From Batrachochytrium dendrobatidis JAM81 (Eukaryota > Chytridiomycota > Chytridiomycetes > Rhizophydiales): a DNA stretch of 64,000 nucleotides. The stretch spans positions 662,567 through 726,566 of the forward strand of contig NW_006281102.1 of the NCBI RefSeq assembly GCF_000203795.2. Reading direction: 5' to 3'. The position numbers and the translations under genes are program-made. The notes beneath the pieces were generated by a model. The model saw only the letters and a program-made list of their open reading frames with translations. It was not told the DNA's origin and made no database searches. Positions 11,926-23,985 of this stretch are shown here, in pieces. Position 1 is the stretch's first letter. Each line of letters begins with the position of its first letter.

Positions 11926-14705
11926 CTATTTATATTTGAAGTTCATCTTGACCAGATATCGGATACGAATTTGGTCAACGCGATATACAATATATTCGTT
12001 GTACTGGAGATATCCATTCGATCCTTTGGTTTCAAGATTACTTCCAGCAGGCACAACAACACCATCTTCCAGCTTTATGTACTGCTTTGGATCAGGATAG
12101 TTTCGTCCAATACCTTTGGTCGAATGCACTTTTTTAAAGTCAATCTTTTTATCGGCATGGTAGTCAGATTGTACTAGGTCATTGGTTTTACCAAGAGCAA
12201 CTTCACAAAGCAGCAGGATGCCTGTATTGGAGCGAGAATTTGTGAAGCAATAGTTTGCTGATTTTGATACCATATCTGCAAAATAGACTCCTTTGCCAAA
12301 CCTTGAATATAAAAGTAAATTGAAACCATATTAAAACACTCGCAAGTCATATATCAAGCAGGTTCAAGAGCCAGTATAATAGGTTAATATCGCATACATG
12401 TATCCTGTGGAAGGTGCTTCAGGAGGAGCGATACGAAGGCCTTGAGATAGAATTCCAACAAAGTTGGTCAGTCGACTGCCATGCCAAAGCAGCATGCGGT
12501 TGTCTAGCTTATGACTGCTAGACTCAATGTATCGATCGGATTCTCCAAAACGCTCAACATCAAATACATCGAGAACTTCCAAAGCGTAACTTGAGTGTGT
12601 TTTTCCGTGTGTCAGTTTTGTGTAATCACATACCATCTTGAACGTATCAGAAGTACGATCAACCGGTACAAGATTGCACATGAGAGATCGATAGTTGACA
12701 TCCATAGGGTGTTCCACATGGACCGAGTTGGTTGTTTTAATAATGCTTGTAGCAATTTGAATGTCTGTCAGCGCTTCCACCATGGATAATTTGTCCTTGA
12801 GCATAGAAAGCGTTTGAATCACAGGTGGGCGAGACATGCCGAACTCATGAGGAATAATTGTATAAAATTCAGAACTCAGTCTCATCATAAGGTCAGCCTT
12901 GTTTGGTTCAGAAGCTTGGATCACATCGGAAAGCTTTTTAAGTACTTCGTATCCCTATTAAGCCAATTTCAAGCAATGTAAGCAACATTTGAAGCACCAC
13001 AAGGCATTGATCATTCAAATTACTTTGTGAATATTGGCTTTACTAAGCTTTCCAAGAGGCATTTTTTTTGTATCGTAACCAATTTCCATCATCTGAAGGT
13101 TCATCATATCCATGTTGAAACAAAGCTCCATGAGTTCTTTCACAGAAGGATGCAGTTTGGATTCTGGAATTGGAGTTTGTACCGAGTCCGCAGCCGAGGT
13201 TTCTTTTTCGTCTTCGTCTTCGCAGCCAAAATCTCGCTCAATTAAAAAATACTGCATTTTCAGACACCAGTGACATGGTTAGATTTGAACAGTTTAGCAA
13301 ACCGTATAAATCATGCCTTAGAAATACCTTGCCAGGGTACTTGACAAAATTGGTCTTGTCCTTCCAATCGTTTTGAGTCTACAAGCAGCGCACAGCATTT
13401 GATAGATCCACGAAATCAACATCAAAACTCGACAGTTTTGGCCATCTATTTCAAACGGCATACCTTTTCTCGAAACTTTCTACAAAATTCCCGAAATGCC
13501 TGATCGAAAGTCGCGTGTGTTGTCAGATTGGACTGTCCAGTTACGCCAACTCTGCCCCACCTTATTAGCAAAGCGGATAAAAGTCAGTTTGTTGAACCAG
13601 ATCTGCTCATTTTATGATGGTTCTGATTACCTTTTCCAGCAAAAATACTGATTAACAGAGTCATCTTTGAGAATCTGAATAATGTAAAACTTGTTGTTGT
13701 TTTCAGAAATGTTTGTCTGACTGAGCATGGCATCTATTCATTGTATTGATTAAACATGCTATAAAAATCGAATATTCAAGTGATGGACCAGCTACGGGCT
13801 TAGACAGTTCAAGTCACATACCGTAGATCTCATCTCCGTCTTCGACAACGTGAGTGGTTTTGGCACAGCTGCAATGATAGTCGACGACCTATAAATGGTT
13901 GAGAATGGATGCAATATTGAAAGTGCAGATCTGGACTATGCATACAACTACTCACTGATTTGCTTTTTTTTATAGCTACGACTTGCTTGTCTGGCTTGAC
14001 TTGGTCATCGATCTTGGCCTTCAAATCAGTCTTGACATCCACTTTAGCATCGCTCTTGATCAGAGCCGCCTTTTTGTTGGTTGTTTTTGGATTGGGTCTG
14101 ATCGCCTTGGTGGGTTTAGCCAAATCGGGACTAGAGGCTCGTTTAGCACTGACAGGATCGTTCTTGGATGGTCCTTGAACAGGAGATGATACTGGCGAGT
14201 CGGATGGAGGCTTCAGTATGAATTTCTCGATGTTCAGTTTCTTGGAAGCGATCGAGGTAATAATCAGATCTGGAGATACAAGAGGAATGTTTTGGGCAAC
14301 AGCAGACTTGACTTTTGCTAACAGAGGACCAGCAGTTACTTCGGATTCGAGTGCTATGACATGAGTAACCTGTGCATAGAAACCAAATACAAGCGATATG
14401 AGAATGCCACATGTGCGACGGTACAAAAAACAGTGTAGATGAGGACAAGGCCAGAAACAGCCATGGATTGGATTACATAGTCCAGTTTATTACAAGTCGT
14501 TAACACTCAAATATCAATCAACCTTTTTAGTAACAGAAGCAACGACACCACCACCAGCAGTTTTAATGTCTTGCGAAAGAGATGGATGGGCAGAGGCAGC
14601 TTTGGATGAAATGGCAAAGATCATATCATCAAATAGCGATGCCACTGGTGTACCACTGCTGGTATCCTCGACAGGTTTACTATTCCTAGCAGATCGACGT
14701 TGCAT
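11926..14705 (-). CDS. Poly(ADP-ribose) polymerase (BRCT-WGR-PRD-ART)
   Basis: Exons are 14705-14523, 14369-13956, 13888-13822, 13733-13631, 13560-13464, 13378-13328, 13251-13024, 12954-12398 and 12301-11926, giving 691 residues. An N-terminal BRCT domain (about 22-105) precedes a Lys/Pro-rich linker. The WGR domain (about 210-315) contains YFCWKRWGRVGVTG, the regulatory helical PRD starts near LHPSVKELMELCF, and the catalytic ART domain forms the C-terminus. The H-Y-E triad is present in LLWHGSR (His about 541), FGKGVYFADM (Tyr about 574) and YNEYIVYR (Glu about 669), so the enzyme should make poly(ADP-ribose). There are no zinc fingers; WGR presumably senses DNA ends, as in PARP2. The architecture matches filamentous-fungal PARPs. 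It lies next to another DNA-damage gene, the DPB11-like one. Confidence 0.93.
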
Positions 14706-15158
14706 TTCCGAGTAATTCAAATTTAAAGTTATCAAGTGTGAAATTGTAGTAAATCAGCGTGTATCGTGTGTTTAAAGACTTGCGTAAAGTTTACTCACTT
14801 TTCTGTAGTCAAACTTCCAAATATCGATAAATTGTTGATTTGAATTGCAAGATCATCTATTGTGTCACAGCAATAATCTGCTGCTCTTTTTTTGATTCAG
14901 TATAAAACATCACTCATTTGATCTTGTTTTGACAAAAGATTCATTTATACAATCTGTACATCAACCTAAACTAATATATATATATTGGTTATACTCTATC
15001 CTATTGACACCAGCTGTAGTTTGTAATTCATCAATTGATCGTTTTTCATTCGCTGCACTCAGATATTTGAAAAATAATTGCGATAAATTCATTTGATAAA
15101 AATATATTGGACTGCCATCGTTTTAAATGCCAATTCATCATTATGCAAATCATCCATC
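14706..15158. other. Intergenic region, PARP promoter side
   Basis: These 453 bp between the PARP start and the stop of the RRM gene are strongly AT-rich, with an AT repeat near 14975-14985. No exon, RNA gene or repeat family was recognised. Confidence 0.5.
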
Positions 15159-17565
15159 TTAAAAGTAGTTGTCTCGTTGAGATGGAAATTGTTGTGGTTG
15201 CTGCTGAATGGATTGTCCTTGTGTATTGCCATACTGTTGCTGCTGTTGAGATGAAGGCTGTTGAAACTGCTGTTGCATAATAGATCCTCGTATTGCAGGA
15301 TTTATACGAGACCTTGCATCTCCTTGACATCGCATAGTATTGACGACATTGTCAGTATATGATTGCATTACGGGTGATAGGGTTACAATTTACCTTGATC
15401 TATGCCTCCATTTGAAAATCCTACACCTCCAAACATGTCAAATCCGGGATAAAAGCCATTGACGCTTGCATTACCATTGTTGCCTGCACCCCCGCTAAAA
15501 TATGCTCCAAACGCAGCAGCTGCCGCAGCAGCAGCAGGACCACCCGGTCCAATCCCCATTCCAGGAATAACGCCAAGTGCTGCATTGGGATAGAAATCAC
15601 GCATATCATATCCTACACTGTTGCGAGAAGGCATACCAAAAGGTATGAATCCAACCCCATATGGTCCATGATTGCCCACATCCCTATTTCTGCCGTCATC
15701 TTGGCTTCTTCCAGACGTTCTCCCACTATCGTTACGATCTTGATGTGAGGGACGGCTGTTATCCCCTCCGCCCTGGTATCCGGGTCGCCGGTCCTAATTA
15801 TATAGCAGTATACATGGAACATGTATTGGGTCCAGCACATGAACCAAACATCATCATATTGGTAAGGAACAGACACACATTGATCCCACATGCCATGTTT
15901 TGATAAAACAAATCAGTACCAAAAAAGGGTACAATTGAAATAAAACACTGTTGCATACAATGCGGCAGCTTAAAAGCCAGAGGAGTGTCTGAACCACCAT
16001 CTTCCTCAACTTAATTCCCAGCCTCTACCATTCAGCCAACATCACAGCCAGCAACAATACACTACACATCTGTACATATCCAACATAAATGCCCACCTCT
16101 CTCACTTCTAGTCTGCGCCCATGCCATTCGTAACCATCAAACATGGCTATTTGAGTTGTGCAAGTTACAGATTAGAATATAGGTTTGCATATAAAAGGGT
16201 TGAAAGTGACTTACAAATGGCATTGCGAGCAAGCTGAGGAGTCTCAAACTCCACAGTCCCTACGCCTTTGGAACGACCATCATGATCTTCAAATACCTCT
16301 GCACGAACAACCGAGGCAACTTTGCGAAACAAATCCTTCAGATCCTTCCAGTTTACAACAAAAGGAAGCTAGTCATTTAAACATTGAAGACCATTAGAAT
16401 GCAGTATCAAGATTTGAACCATTTTCACGAGTACAAGACCGTACATTTCCAACAAAAATCTTCTTGTCACGATCATCGCGACCCTCCACACGACGACGAT
16501 CATCACGATCGTCGTTATCACGATAGCTGCGACCACTTCGACCACGGCTAGACCTGTCATCATATCTAGTGCGATCATTTCGACTATAGCGGTCACTTCC
16601 AGAATCACGATCGGGGCCTCTATTACTGTCCCGATTGGTTGATCGAGTTTTTCCACTGGGACGTCGTGAATCGGCTTCTCTGTCCTATAGACTATGGAAT
16701 GAACAATGGTGGACATGACTAAAAAGACAAAACGAAAGCGAGGTCTTACCTCGCGCACCAAGAGAGTGCGACCCATATGGTTTGAATCATGCAATTCACG
16801 AATGGCACGTTGAGCATCATCAGGAGAGGAATATTCTACAACGCCGCATCCCTATGATATAAAACAAGACGAGATGAAATCAGACTGATTGCAACAAGTG
16901 CCAAATGTGTACAAAACGATAAATCATACCAACGATCGACCGTCTCTCATGATGATATCAGCAAAAAGAACATTTCCACCTAAACAAGACAAAAGTTATC
17001 AAGACACTGAGCCAAGAATGGGAGAGAATAGAGGGATTCAAAGAGAGTTACATTTCCGCATGTAGTCTTTAAGATCCTGCCAACCACAACCAAAAGCCAA
17101 GTTGCCAACATAGACTCGACAGTTTCGATTTGAAGAAGACGAGTCTAGATGACGACTACCAACAGTGCGTTCATTTGATCTAAGATGGGATCCAGTATCA
17201 GGTTTAGGACGTTCATAGGGAGTGCGAGAAGTTCTTGCGACAGAGCGAGAAGACAAAGGCAGACTAGATTGAGAGTCGTCTCTTGCAGTATCATTGTGCA
17301 GACCAACAGGAGGGTTTAGAGTATCAGGAGCAGAACTTGAATCGATAGGATGAGAACTCAAGCCCAGATTCAAATCCAAACCCAGTGTCAAAGGCAAGGC
17401 ATCGACAGGAGTGTCAAAGGGAGACAAGGGTTCTTCATGATACAACAACTCTGAATATTCTGGAGCAGCAGCGACATCCAAGTCAGGAAGTTCGATGTTC
17501 AAGGCATTCTGGTTTAGCAGTTCGTTGTCAGGATCGTTGAGGACAACATCCAAGTCAGCGTCCAT
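15159..17565 (-). CDS. Two-RRM mRNA-binding protein, Gbp2/Hrb1 (hnRNP M) type
   Basis: Exons are 17565-17052, 16979-16930, 16851-16750, 16684-16445, 16368-16215, 16146-16097, 15793-15394 and 15322-15159, giving 557 residues. An acidic N-terminus (about 1-145) precedes RRM1 (about 147-222), with RNP2 CRVYVGNLAF and the end GRTLLVRE. An Arg/Ser/Asp-rich segment (about 223-295) follows, then RRM2 (about 297-370) with KKIFVGNLPF, GVGTVEFETP and RRLEVRE. The C-terminus is Gly/Ala/Gln rich, including an eight-Ala run and QQ repeats. The RRM pair and the phrase NLPFVVNWKDLKDLF resemble yeast Gbp2/Hrb1 and animal hnRNP M, nuclear shuttling proteins in mRNA export and quality control. The start 17565 lies 83 bp from the divergent EPL1 start. 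Function is inferred by family. Confidence 0.82.
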
Positions 17566-17648
17566 GATAGAAACTTGAAAGAAAACCAGACGTGCAGTTT
17601 TCAAGGTTTGCTCGCGCAAGTTGCTTATCAAAGACTTCAAGTCTTATT
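17566..17648. promoter_or_regulatory. Shared 83-bp divergent intergenic region (RRM gene / EPL1)
   Basis: Only 83 bp separate the two divergent start codons, so both core promoters and both 5' leaders must fit here or extend into the neighbouring coding sequence. No TATA box or other motif was recognised. Confidence 0.6.
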
Positions 17649-20600
17649 ATGCCAACAGGAAATATGGCTTACTCTGCTAGAGGCAGAGACCTTGCCACTA
17701 CAACTGGCTCTGCTTTGAGGTCTCGCAAGGTTGATGCTCGTCGTCCTCTTTCCATTTATCACTTTCATGAAGCTCCGGATCTGGACGAGTCTTCTGCTCT
17801 GAATCGAACCATCCCGCAGGTTGCTACAGGTGTCGAAAAGGAAGAAGAAGAGGTTCGTTTGCTGTTGTAACTTGTTCAAGAGTTTAGTCTGCTCATCTGT
17901 TCTTGCTATTGTATTGTTCAATCTCTTAGGAACACCATCTCCAGGCTGCTCTGGTTGCAAACCACACCAACACTCAGGTCGTCATCCCAACTCCAGATGC
18001 TTCCACTTTGATTCCATTCAACATTTTCGAGTCTCTTTACATTCCCAATTTTCAGCTTCCCAAATCTTTGATTCGCTTCTCCACCGTTGTCGAGGATGTT
18101 ATTGGATGCATGTACAATCTTGACGAAATCGATGATGATTGGATCTCCACGTACAACCGTAAACATGAGAACAAGGCGGATCACGTTCTTGAAGACGACT
18201 TTGAAGCCGCTATCGTTGCATTGGATAATGTCGGAAATGACAAGGTACACTACTGCTAATCCTTTTCATTGTTATCCTTGCAATGTTACATTCGGTTTCG
18301 TAATGTGTTTCCACTTTTGAATGCTCTAGGTTTCTGGTGAATGTCCTACGTTTGAAGAAACTCAATCCCATTTCTCCCAGTCTATTTATCCACAAAATTT
18401 CAATCTATCTCCTGATGCTCTCGCCAATATTTATGTGCATTGGAAATACAGACGATACACTGAAAAGTTGTCTTCACTGATTCCAAAATTCAAAGTAAGT
18501 TGCTATCTATTGCTTGATTACTAGTCTGTTGTCTTGGCTTTTAAACTTACATGGTTGAATTGTACTATCCGTAGACTGAAGAAATTTCTTCAAAACCTGA
18601 TAGCGATCCATACGTTTGTTTTCGGCGCAGAGAAATAAAGCCTATACGAAAAGCAAGACGTGCTGATATTCAAGGTCTTGATAAGTTACGAAAACTACGA
18701 GAAGATTTAAAAAATGCTAAACTGATTCTGGATCTTGTCACTCAACGAGAAGAAACTCGTCGCGATAGCATTTACATGGAGCATTTGATTTTTGAAAGAC
18801 GTATTCTTGTACGTCGTCTTAAGCGAAGACTTGGCGTGGTAGATACTGAGGCTACTCCAGATAGTCGTCGTAAAAAAAGTCGTCGACTCACCGATTTTGA
18901 TGAAACTGGGTACGCAACTGCTTTTATTCTTTGTAGCATTATAATCCTTGAATATCTAAACTATTATTCAGTGAATCCACTAAAATCAGGATTCCTATGC
19001 AAAAACTACGCGACGCTGCCAACTTGGTTTCTGATCTGGACTCGAAACTATTTGCCGATCAATTTGGTCCAAGTACTATTTCCGTAGAGGACAAGGTCAA
19101 AAAGATTCGAAACTTGGATGAACGAAACGGATGGGCTGATGTAACCGAGGTAATTGTGTTTTGGTATAGTTGCCATGTATGCTGCATGTATTGTTGACAA
19201 CTATTCGTCATTCTACATACACTATTTAGGATCCATTTTTGGGAATAGGAACAGATGAACTTAATTTATGGAGAACAGTTCCTCTTTCCGATCAAGTTCC
19301 AGATATACATTTTTTACAAGCGAATACTCCACGCGTAGCATGTATTCGACGGAGAATAGGACGAGGAGGTCGCATTGTTTTTGACCGAAGGCATTGCCAA
19401 TCAGATCGAAGGTTGCATGAGGCACATGCTACAAAGTGGCGCTTTGATGATAGCGATGATGAGATGGACGAGGAGATTGAATACGAGGATGACCATATGT
19501 AAGCAACAATAGGATAACACGATTGCCAAATTTGCATGGTTTCTAACAGCACTTGTTGCATACCATTTAGGCTTATTTCAAACAGGGCGTTTGCAATTGC
19601 TCCTCTTGAAGAAGAGTATCGATTACTAATGAACAAGCCTGCGTTCCCAGACCAAATTCATGTTCAGCCATTACCAGATATTCTGAAATTGCCTACTACG
19701 AACCCACCTATTCAAGTGATACGGGCACCTACTGGAGCTGCAGCGCATTCATCTGCACTAGCTACTGAATCTACTTCTACAGCTACGACTCAACCTAGCA
19801 TAGCATCTCTTGCAAATGTACCGACACCTGTTAAAAAACGGCTTTCAAAATCGAATTCATTTGTTACTGACTCCAAGGGGACTTCACAACCATCTTTGGT
19901 GCAACCAAAAAAGAAGATTCAAGAGCAACTGGATCCGCGAACAGCCGCTGTTAAAGCAATGATGCTGCAATCTCAGCGTCAAGCGCAGCAACAAATTAAT
20001 CTTAGTCAATCTATTCAGCAGCCCGCTCTAGCTAATTCGTCAAGCTTTTCGCCCACTAATGGTGCTGTCAATTCTGCTCAAAGCACAGATTCCTTGTACC
20101 TATCTACTTCATCTGCATCGACTGCATCTGCCTTGGCATCTTCCACAGTAGCGTCCTCTGCTATGCCAATCTCTCTGAATGGCATGACACCAGCTCAGAT
20201 TCAGCAATTGAAGGGGCAGCACGCTTTGTACCAAATGCGCCTTCAACAACAGAGACTTCGGCTACAGCAATCGCAGCAGTTGGCACCCCAATCACTTCAA
20301 GCCCAAATTCAAATGCAATTTCTTAACCCATCCCAAACACTGTTGAACTCCCAGCTGCAGGATCAGTTGCAGGCAAGCACGACAGATCAGCAAGCCACGA
20401 TGAATCTAGTCGGGTCTCTTGCACAAAATAGTATTCCTTCACTAGCATCCAACACATCACTCAATCTTGCCCAACAGCAATTGCAACAACTTTACTTTAA
20501 TAATCAGGCTTTACAACAACAACAACATGCAGCCATGTCACAAAATAACTCACGATTCATTCCCAACAACAATGCTGCACTGATTACCTCGATGATGAAT

Positions 20601-20918
20601 CAAAGCCAGTTGCAGCAAGCACAACAAGCGCAGCTTCAGCAACAGGCATTGCTATCTAGTGTTAATGGACACGCCGATTCATCCAGTTCAGGCACGGCGA
20701 CAGGGATCCAGCAACTTTTACTCAACCAAAAGTTTAAAGCAGGAGCGATCCCACCTTCAGGAAATGCATTAGGCGGTTCCAATACAGATTTGATGGCAGG
20801 ATTGGTCAATGGTGTTAGTATACCATCAACGTCTGGCATTGCACAAGGGACAGCAGCCCTAGCCACTGCTCTAGATACGATTATCCAGGATGCCAATGAA
20901 TCAACCCATTCTAAATAA
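17649..20918 (+). CDS. EPL1: Enhancer of polycomb-like protein Epl1 (NuA4 subunit)
   Basis: Exons are 17649-17852, 17930-18244, 18330-18494, 18575-18909, 18972-19149, 19230-19498 and 19571-20918, giving 937 residues. The N-terminal EPcA region (about 20-330) shows ALRSRKVDARRPLSIYHF, IPTPDAS, MYNLDEIDDDW and DPYVCFRRREIKPIRKARR, the last being the family's most conserved block. A second conserved block is RIGRGGRIVFDRR. The long C-terminal exon is rich in Gln, Ser and Ala (many QQ runs between about 590 and 830) and should be disordered. Epl1 bridges the Esa1 acetyltransferase module to nucleosomes in NuA4/piccolo NuA4. It shares a very short divergent promoter region with the RRM gene. Identification is secure. 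Confidence 0.93.
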
Positions 20919-21053
20919 AACCTGTTAATTACTGATGATAAACAATACGAGTGTATAGCAAACAAATCTACTTTGCATCGTAGAAGTCGAATGGCTTGAT
21001 TTTGGACGATTGCAAATCAAAATCCAATCCATAAAGTTTTACTCGAGTGGATC

Positions 21054-21866
21054 ATGGCAGACATAAATGCAGAGGAAGGACCGACGACCCGAGTTGTCGA
21101 GGTTTTATATTGTGGACACTGCAGTGTTCCTCCCGAGGTGAGTTGGGAGTCTAGCGTTGGTTTCTATAAATACTTGCTAAACATTGACCTGATAGTACTG
21201 CGAGTTTGGCACTGCCATTGCAGAGTGCAAGGCTTGGTTGAAAACTCATGATCAAAACCTATTTGTAAAACTGTATGGAGAAACCGAGCTAGTACAAGGT
21301 AAGCAATACTCGAGTTGATTCGCTCAATGGCAACCCACTCCACTAACCTACTCTGAGTAGCCCAAGTATCAACCCTCGACATCTCATGTCAAGAGCCTGC
21401 TGCTGTACCCTCCAAATCCTCGAAAAAGACCACTCCAAAGGTTGGTTGTATCATGCATGAAGTCGGTTTGCAATACTCGGATTGAGACATTCCTAACTCA
21501 TCATGGGTATCAATACAGGCCAAGGTCGTCTTGTCTACCATTGAAAGAACAAAACGGAAGCGGATTACCATTGTAAATGGACTTGAAAAGTTTGGTATGT
21601 TCTTATCCTCACTATAATGATCGTTTGTTGGAGTAATCACTTGTCTCACACTACATTGTCTCACAGATGTGGATCTTAAAAAGGCTGCAAAACAGATGGC
21701 TTCCAAGTTTGCATGCGGTGCATCAGTTTCTAAAAATGCTCAAGGTGTAGAAGAGATCATTGTACAAGGAGAATTCATGGATGAGCTTATAAAGCTTATT
21801 ACAGCAACTTGGCCTCAGATCGACAAGCGTCTCATTGAGCTTGCTGAAACTAAATCAAACAAATGA
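21054..21866 (+). CDS. TMA22: Density-regulated protein DENR/Tma22 (SUI1 domain)
   Basis: Exons are 21054-21137, 21196-21298, 21361-21440, 21519-21594 and 21667-21866, giving 180 residues, the usual family size. The N-terminus has the zinc-binding motif YCGHCSVPPE followed by YCEF; a Lys/Ser-rich linker precedes the C-terminal SUI1 domain, with RTKRKRITIVNGLEKF and KKAAKQMASKFACGASV. With Tma20/MCT-1 this protein acts on 40S subunits in ribosome recycling and reinitiation. The last 12 coding bases (21855-21866) overlap the end of PPIL4 on the other strand. All exon joins keep phase. Identification is secure. Confidence 0.94.
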
Positions 21867-23610
21867 TCGTTTTATTTTTCGTTCTTCCAAATCTTTATCG
21901 CCATGTCTCTTTCGCTCAGAGTGTTTTGATGCGTGAGTTGGGCTGTTTTGGTATGGGCGTTGGGATACAGTTTTGTGTCGGTCATGGCGAGTGCTGCCAT
22001 CGTCCCGATGGTTGCGATGATCATTGGTTGGGTGTTTCTTTTTAAAAGAGTCACTTGTGGATATCGATGTTTTGCCTTGCTTTTCACGATGCAAGTCTCC
22101 ACCATGTTCAAATACCAGATCGTAGTCTTCGTTTTGATTTGAAACCTCGTCTCTGTATCTTTGTCGCTTCTCAAGACCATCTCCAAAACTATTTTTACCT
22201 TGCTTACTCACTAGATTGCCAACCAAACGATTAGATACTGTACAGAGCGGAATAGAATCTTTCGCTGTAAATGACAAACAAGGTGGTTGATATTACCCAG
22301 AAATTCTCGATGCAACTTTGAAACCGACTGTGAAAAGTCTACATGTATTCTTCTGTCATCAATCAACACGTTATCCTATAATTGAGTAGTTGTATGGTTA
22401 GAGCAAAATATAAAAGGCCAATCTTGGCCAGAAAGCATAAATAGACTCGACCCACCATTTTAAAATATGCTTCTTCGCATTGCTCTTTGGTTTCAAACTC
22501 GATGAAAGAGTATCCCAACGACTCTTGTGTTTTCTTGTCCCGAATAATCTCGCAGCTAAAAGTTGAATATGCAGATACCAATAATTAGATTTTAACCTCG
22601 AAGCAATCTGAAAGTGTTTTTACCTCAGTATATTTCCAAATCGAGAAAATATCAGTTCCAAATCTTCATCTCTAGTAACTGGATTCAGCTTGCATATAAA
22701 AAGAATGTTTTCTGGTGGCTTGATATCTGCAAATGGCAAGTCGCCTATCATTTCTAGAGTTAATGCTCGAGCCTCGGCTTCTTGTTTTTTTCGCAAACGA
22801 TCAGCTTCTTCTTCAGATAGCTTGGGTGCAAGCTCGTCCTCTTCTCCAATTCGACTCAATTTGAGCATTTCTTCTGATGGGATTGGCGATCGGATGGGAA
22901 CAACTAACCCTTCTGGGTCGTCAAACGGATCATCCAGAATAATTGTATGTTTGATCCTGTCCACATGTATGACATAAAAGACATTGTAAGCCGTGGATAT
23001 GCTACTTGAACCAAGATAATGCAAAATGATTCATAATGCCAATATTACCGAATATCACGATAAGGTCGACCTTCTTGATCACATATGGCATCGTTAATCT
23101 TGTCCAAGGTCTCAAATCCCTCTGCAACTTGTCCAAAAATAGCTTGTTTTCTGTCAAGATATTCGAGATGAGTATCTACAAGAGTAATGAGAAATTGTGA
23201 TCCTGCCATGAGTCTGCCATCACATGGCACCAATGCCATGGAAACAATGCCTTTTCGGTTGTGTTTGAGCTTGGGATGAATCTCTGGTTCAAATACCTGG
23301 TTATCTTTGTCCTGAATTATCCTATTTAAAGTTGTAGATGAGATTAACATGTCAAGATTCTGACAATCGAAGGATGAAATTGTATATATTTGATGTCTGT
23401 TGCTTACCCCCATACTGTGTTTCCGCCAGTACCCTTTCCAGATGGATCACCCATCTGAGCAACAAAATGCTTCTGAACACTATGAACTAAAACAAAGTTG
23501 TAGTATTTGAGTTTGCACAACTTAAGAAAATTGATACAGGCCTGTGGAGCCTTGTCGACCTCAAGGTCAATGACCAACTCGCCCAATGTAGTTTCTAGCA
23601 GCACAGACAT
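21855..23610 (-). CDS. PPIL4: Cyclophilin-RRM protein PPIL4 (spliceosome-associated)
   Basis: Exons are 23610-23408, 23321-23049, 22956-22624, 22555-22456, 22375-22297 and 22264-21855, giving 465 residues. The N-terminal cyclophilin fold (about 1-160) begins [16 protein letters not shown] and has HFVAQMGDP and GSQFLITL. The linker carries the family motif [15 protein letters not shown]. An RRM (about 245-325) shows [12 protein letters not shown] and [12 protein letters not shown], followed by [19 protein letters not shown]. The C-terminal tail is Lys/Arg/Asp/His rich. The order and wording match human PPIL4 and plant CYP59, which bind spliceosomal RNA and the polymerase CTD. The stop codon lies inside the last codons of TMA22 on the opposite strand. 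Identification is secure. Confidence 0.94.
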
Positions 23611-23985
23611 GCCAAAATAATAAAAGTACAAATGTAAAGGAAAGTCGTATTTATCAATTTTGATGATTCTATCGAGAATGCTGGTTGATCTGACATGTAT
23701 TGCGATACATCTTGACCAAGACAAGTGTGCACTGGAATCCTGTATAGTATTGCAGGTCTGTTGCGTTGTATTCGATGGTCTTGCAGCTACATACTGTCCA
23801 TGCATGGGAAATCATTGCATCCAAGTTGGATCTGCTATGGACTAGAGTATAAAGTAGATTAAACAGGTTTACTGTCCACTTTGTCCAAGACTGGTACGCA
23901 AGTCATGGCATTCTATGATTTCAAGCCAACCTCTGCATTCAAGCATTTCAACAATGGAGTTGCCAAACTTGAAGATTCCAGTTTA
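23611..23985. other. Intergenic region between PPIL4 start and kinesin stop
   Basis: These 375 bp hold the presumed promoter of PPIL4. I see no exon, RNA gene or repeat in it. Confidence 0.5.

Noticed and set aside
19740..20700. CAG/CAA-rich stretch as a microsatellite repeat
   Set aside because: Codons are mixed and the frame is open; it is the Gln-rich C-terminus of EPL1, not a separate repeat.
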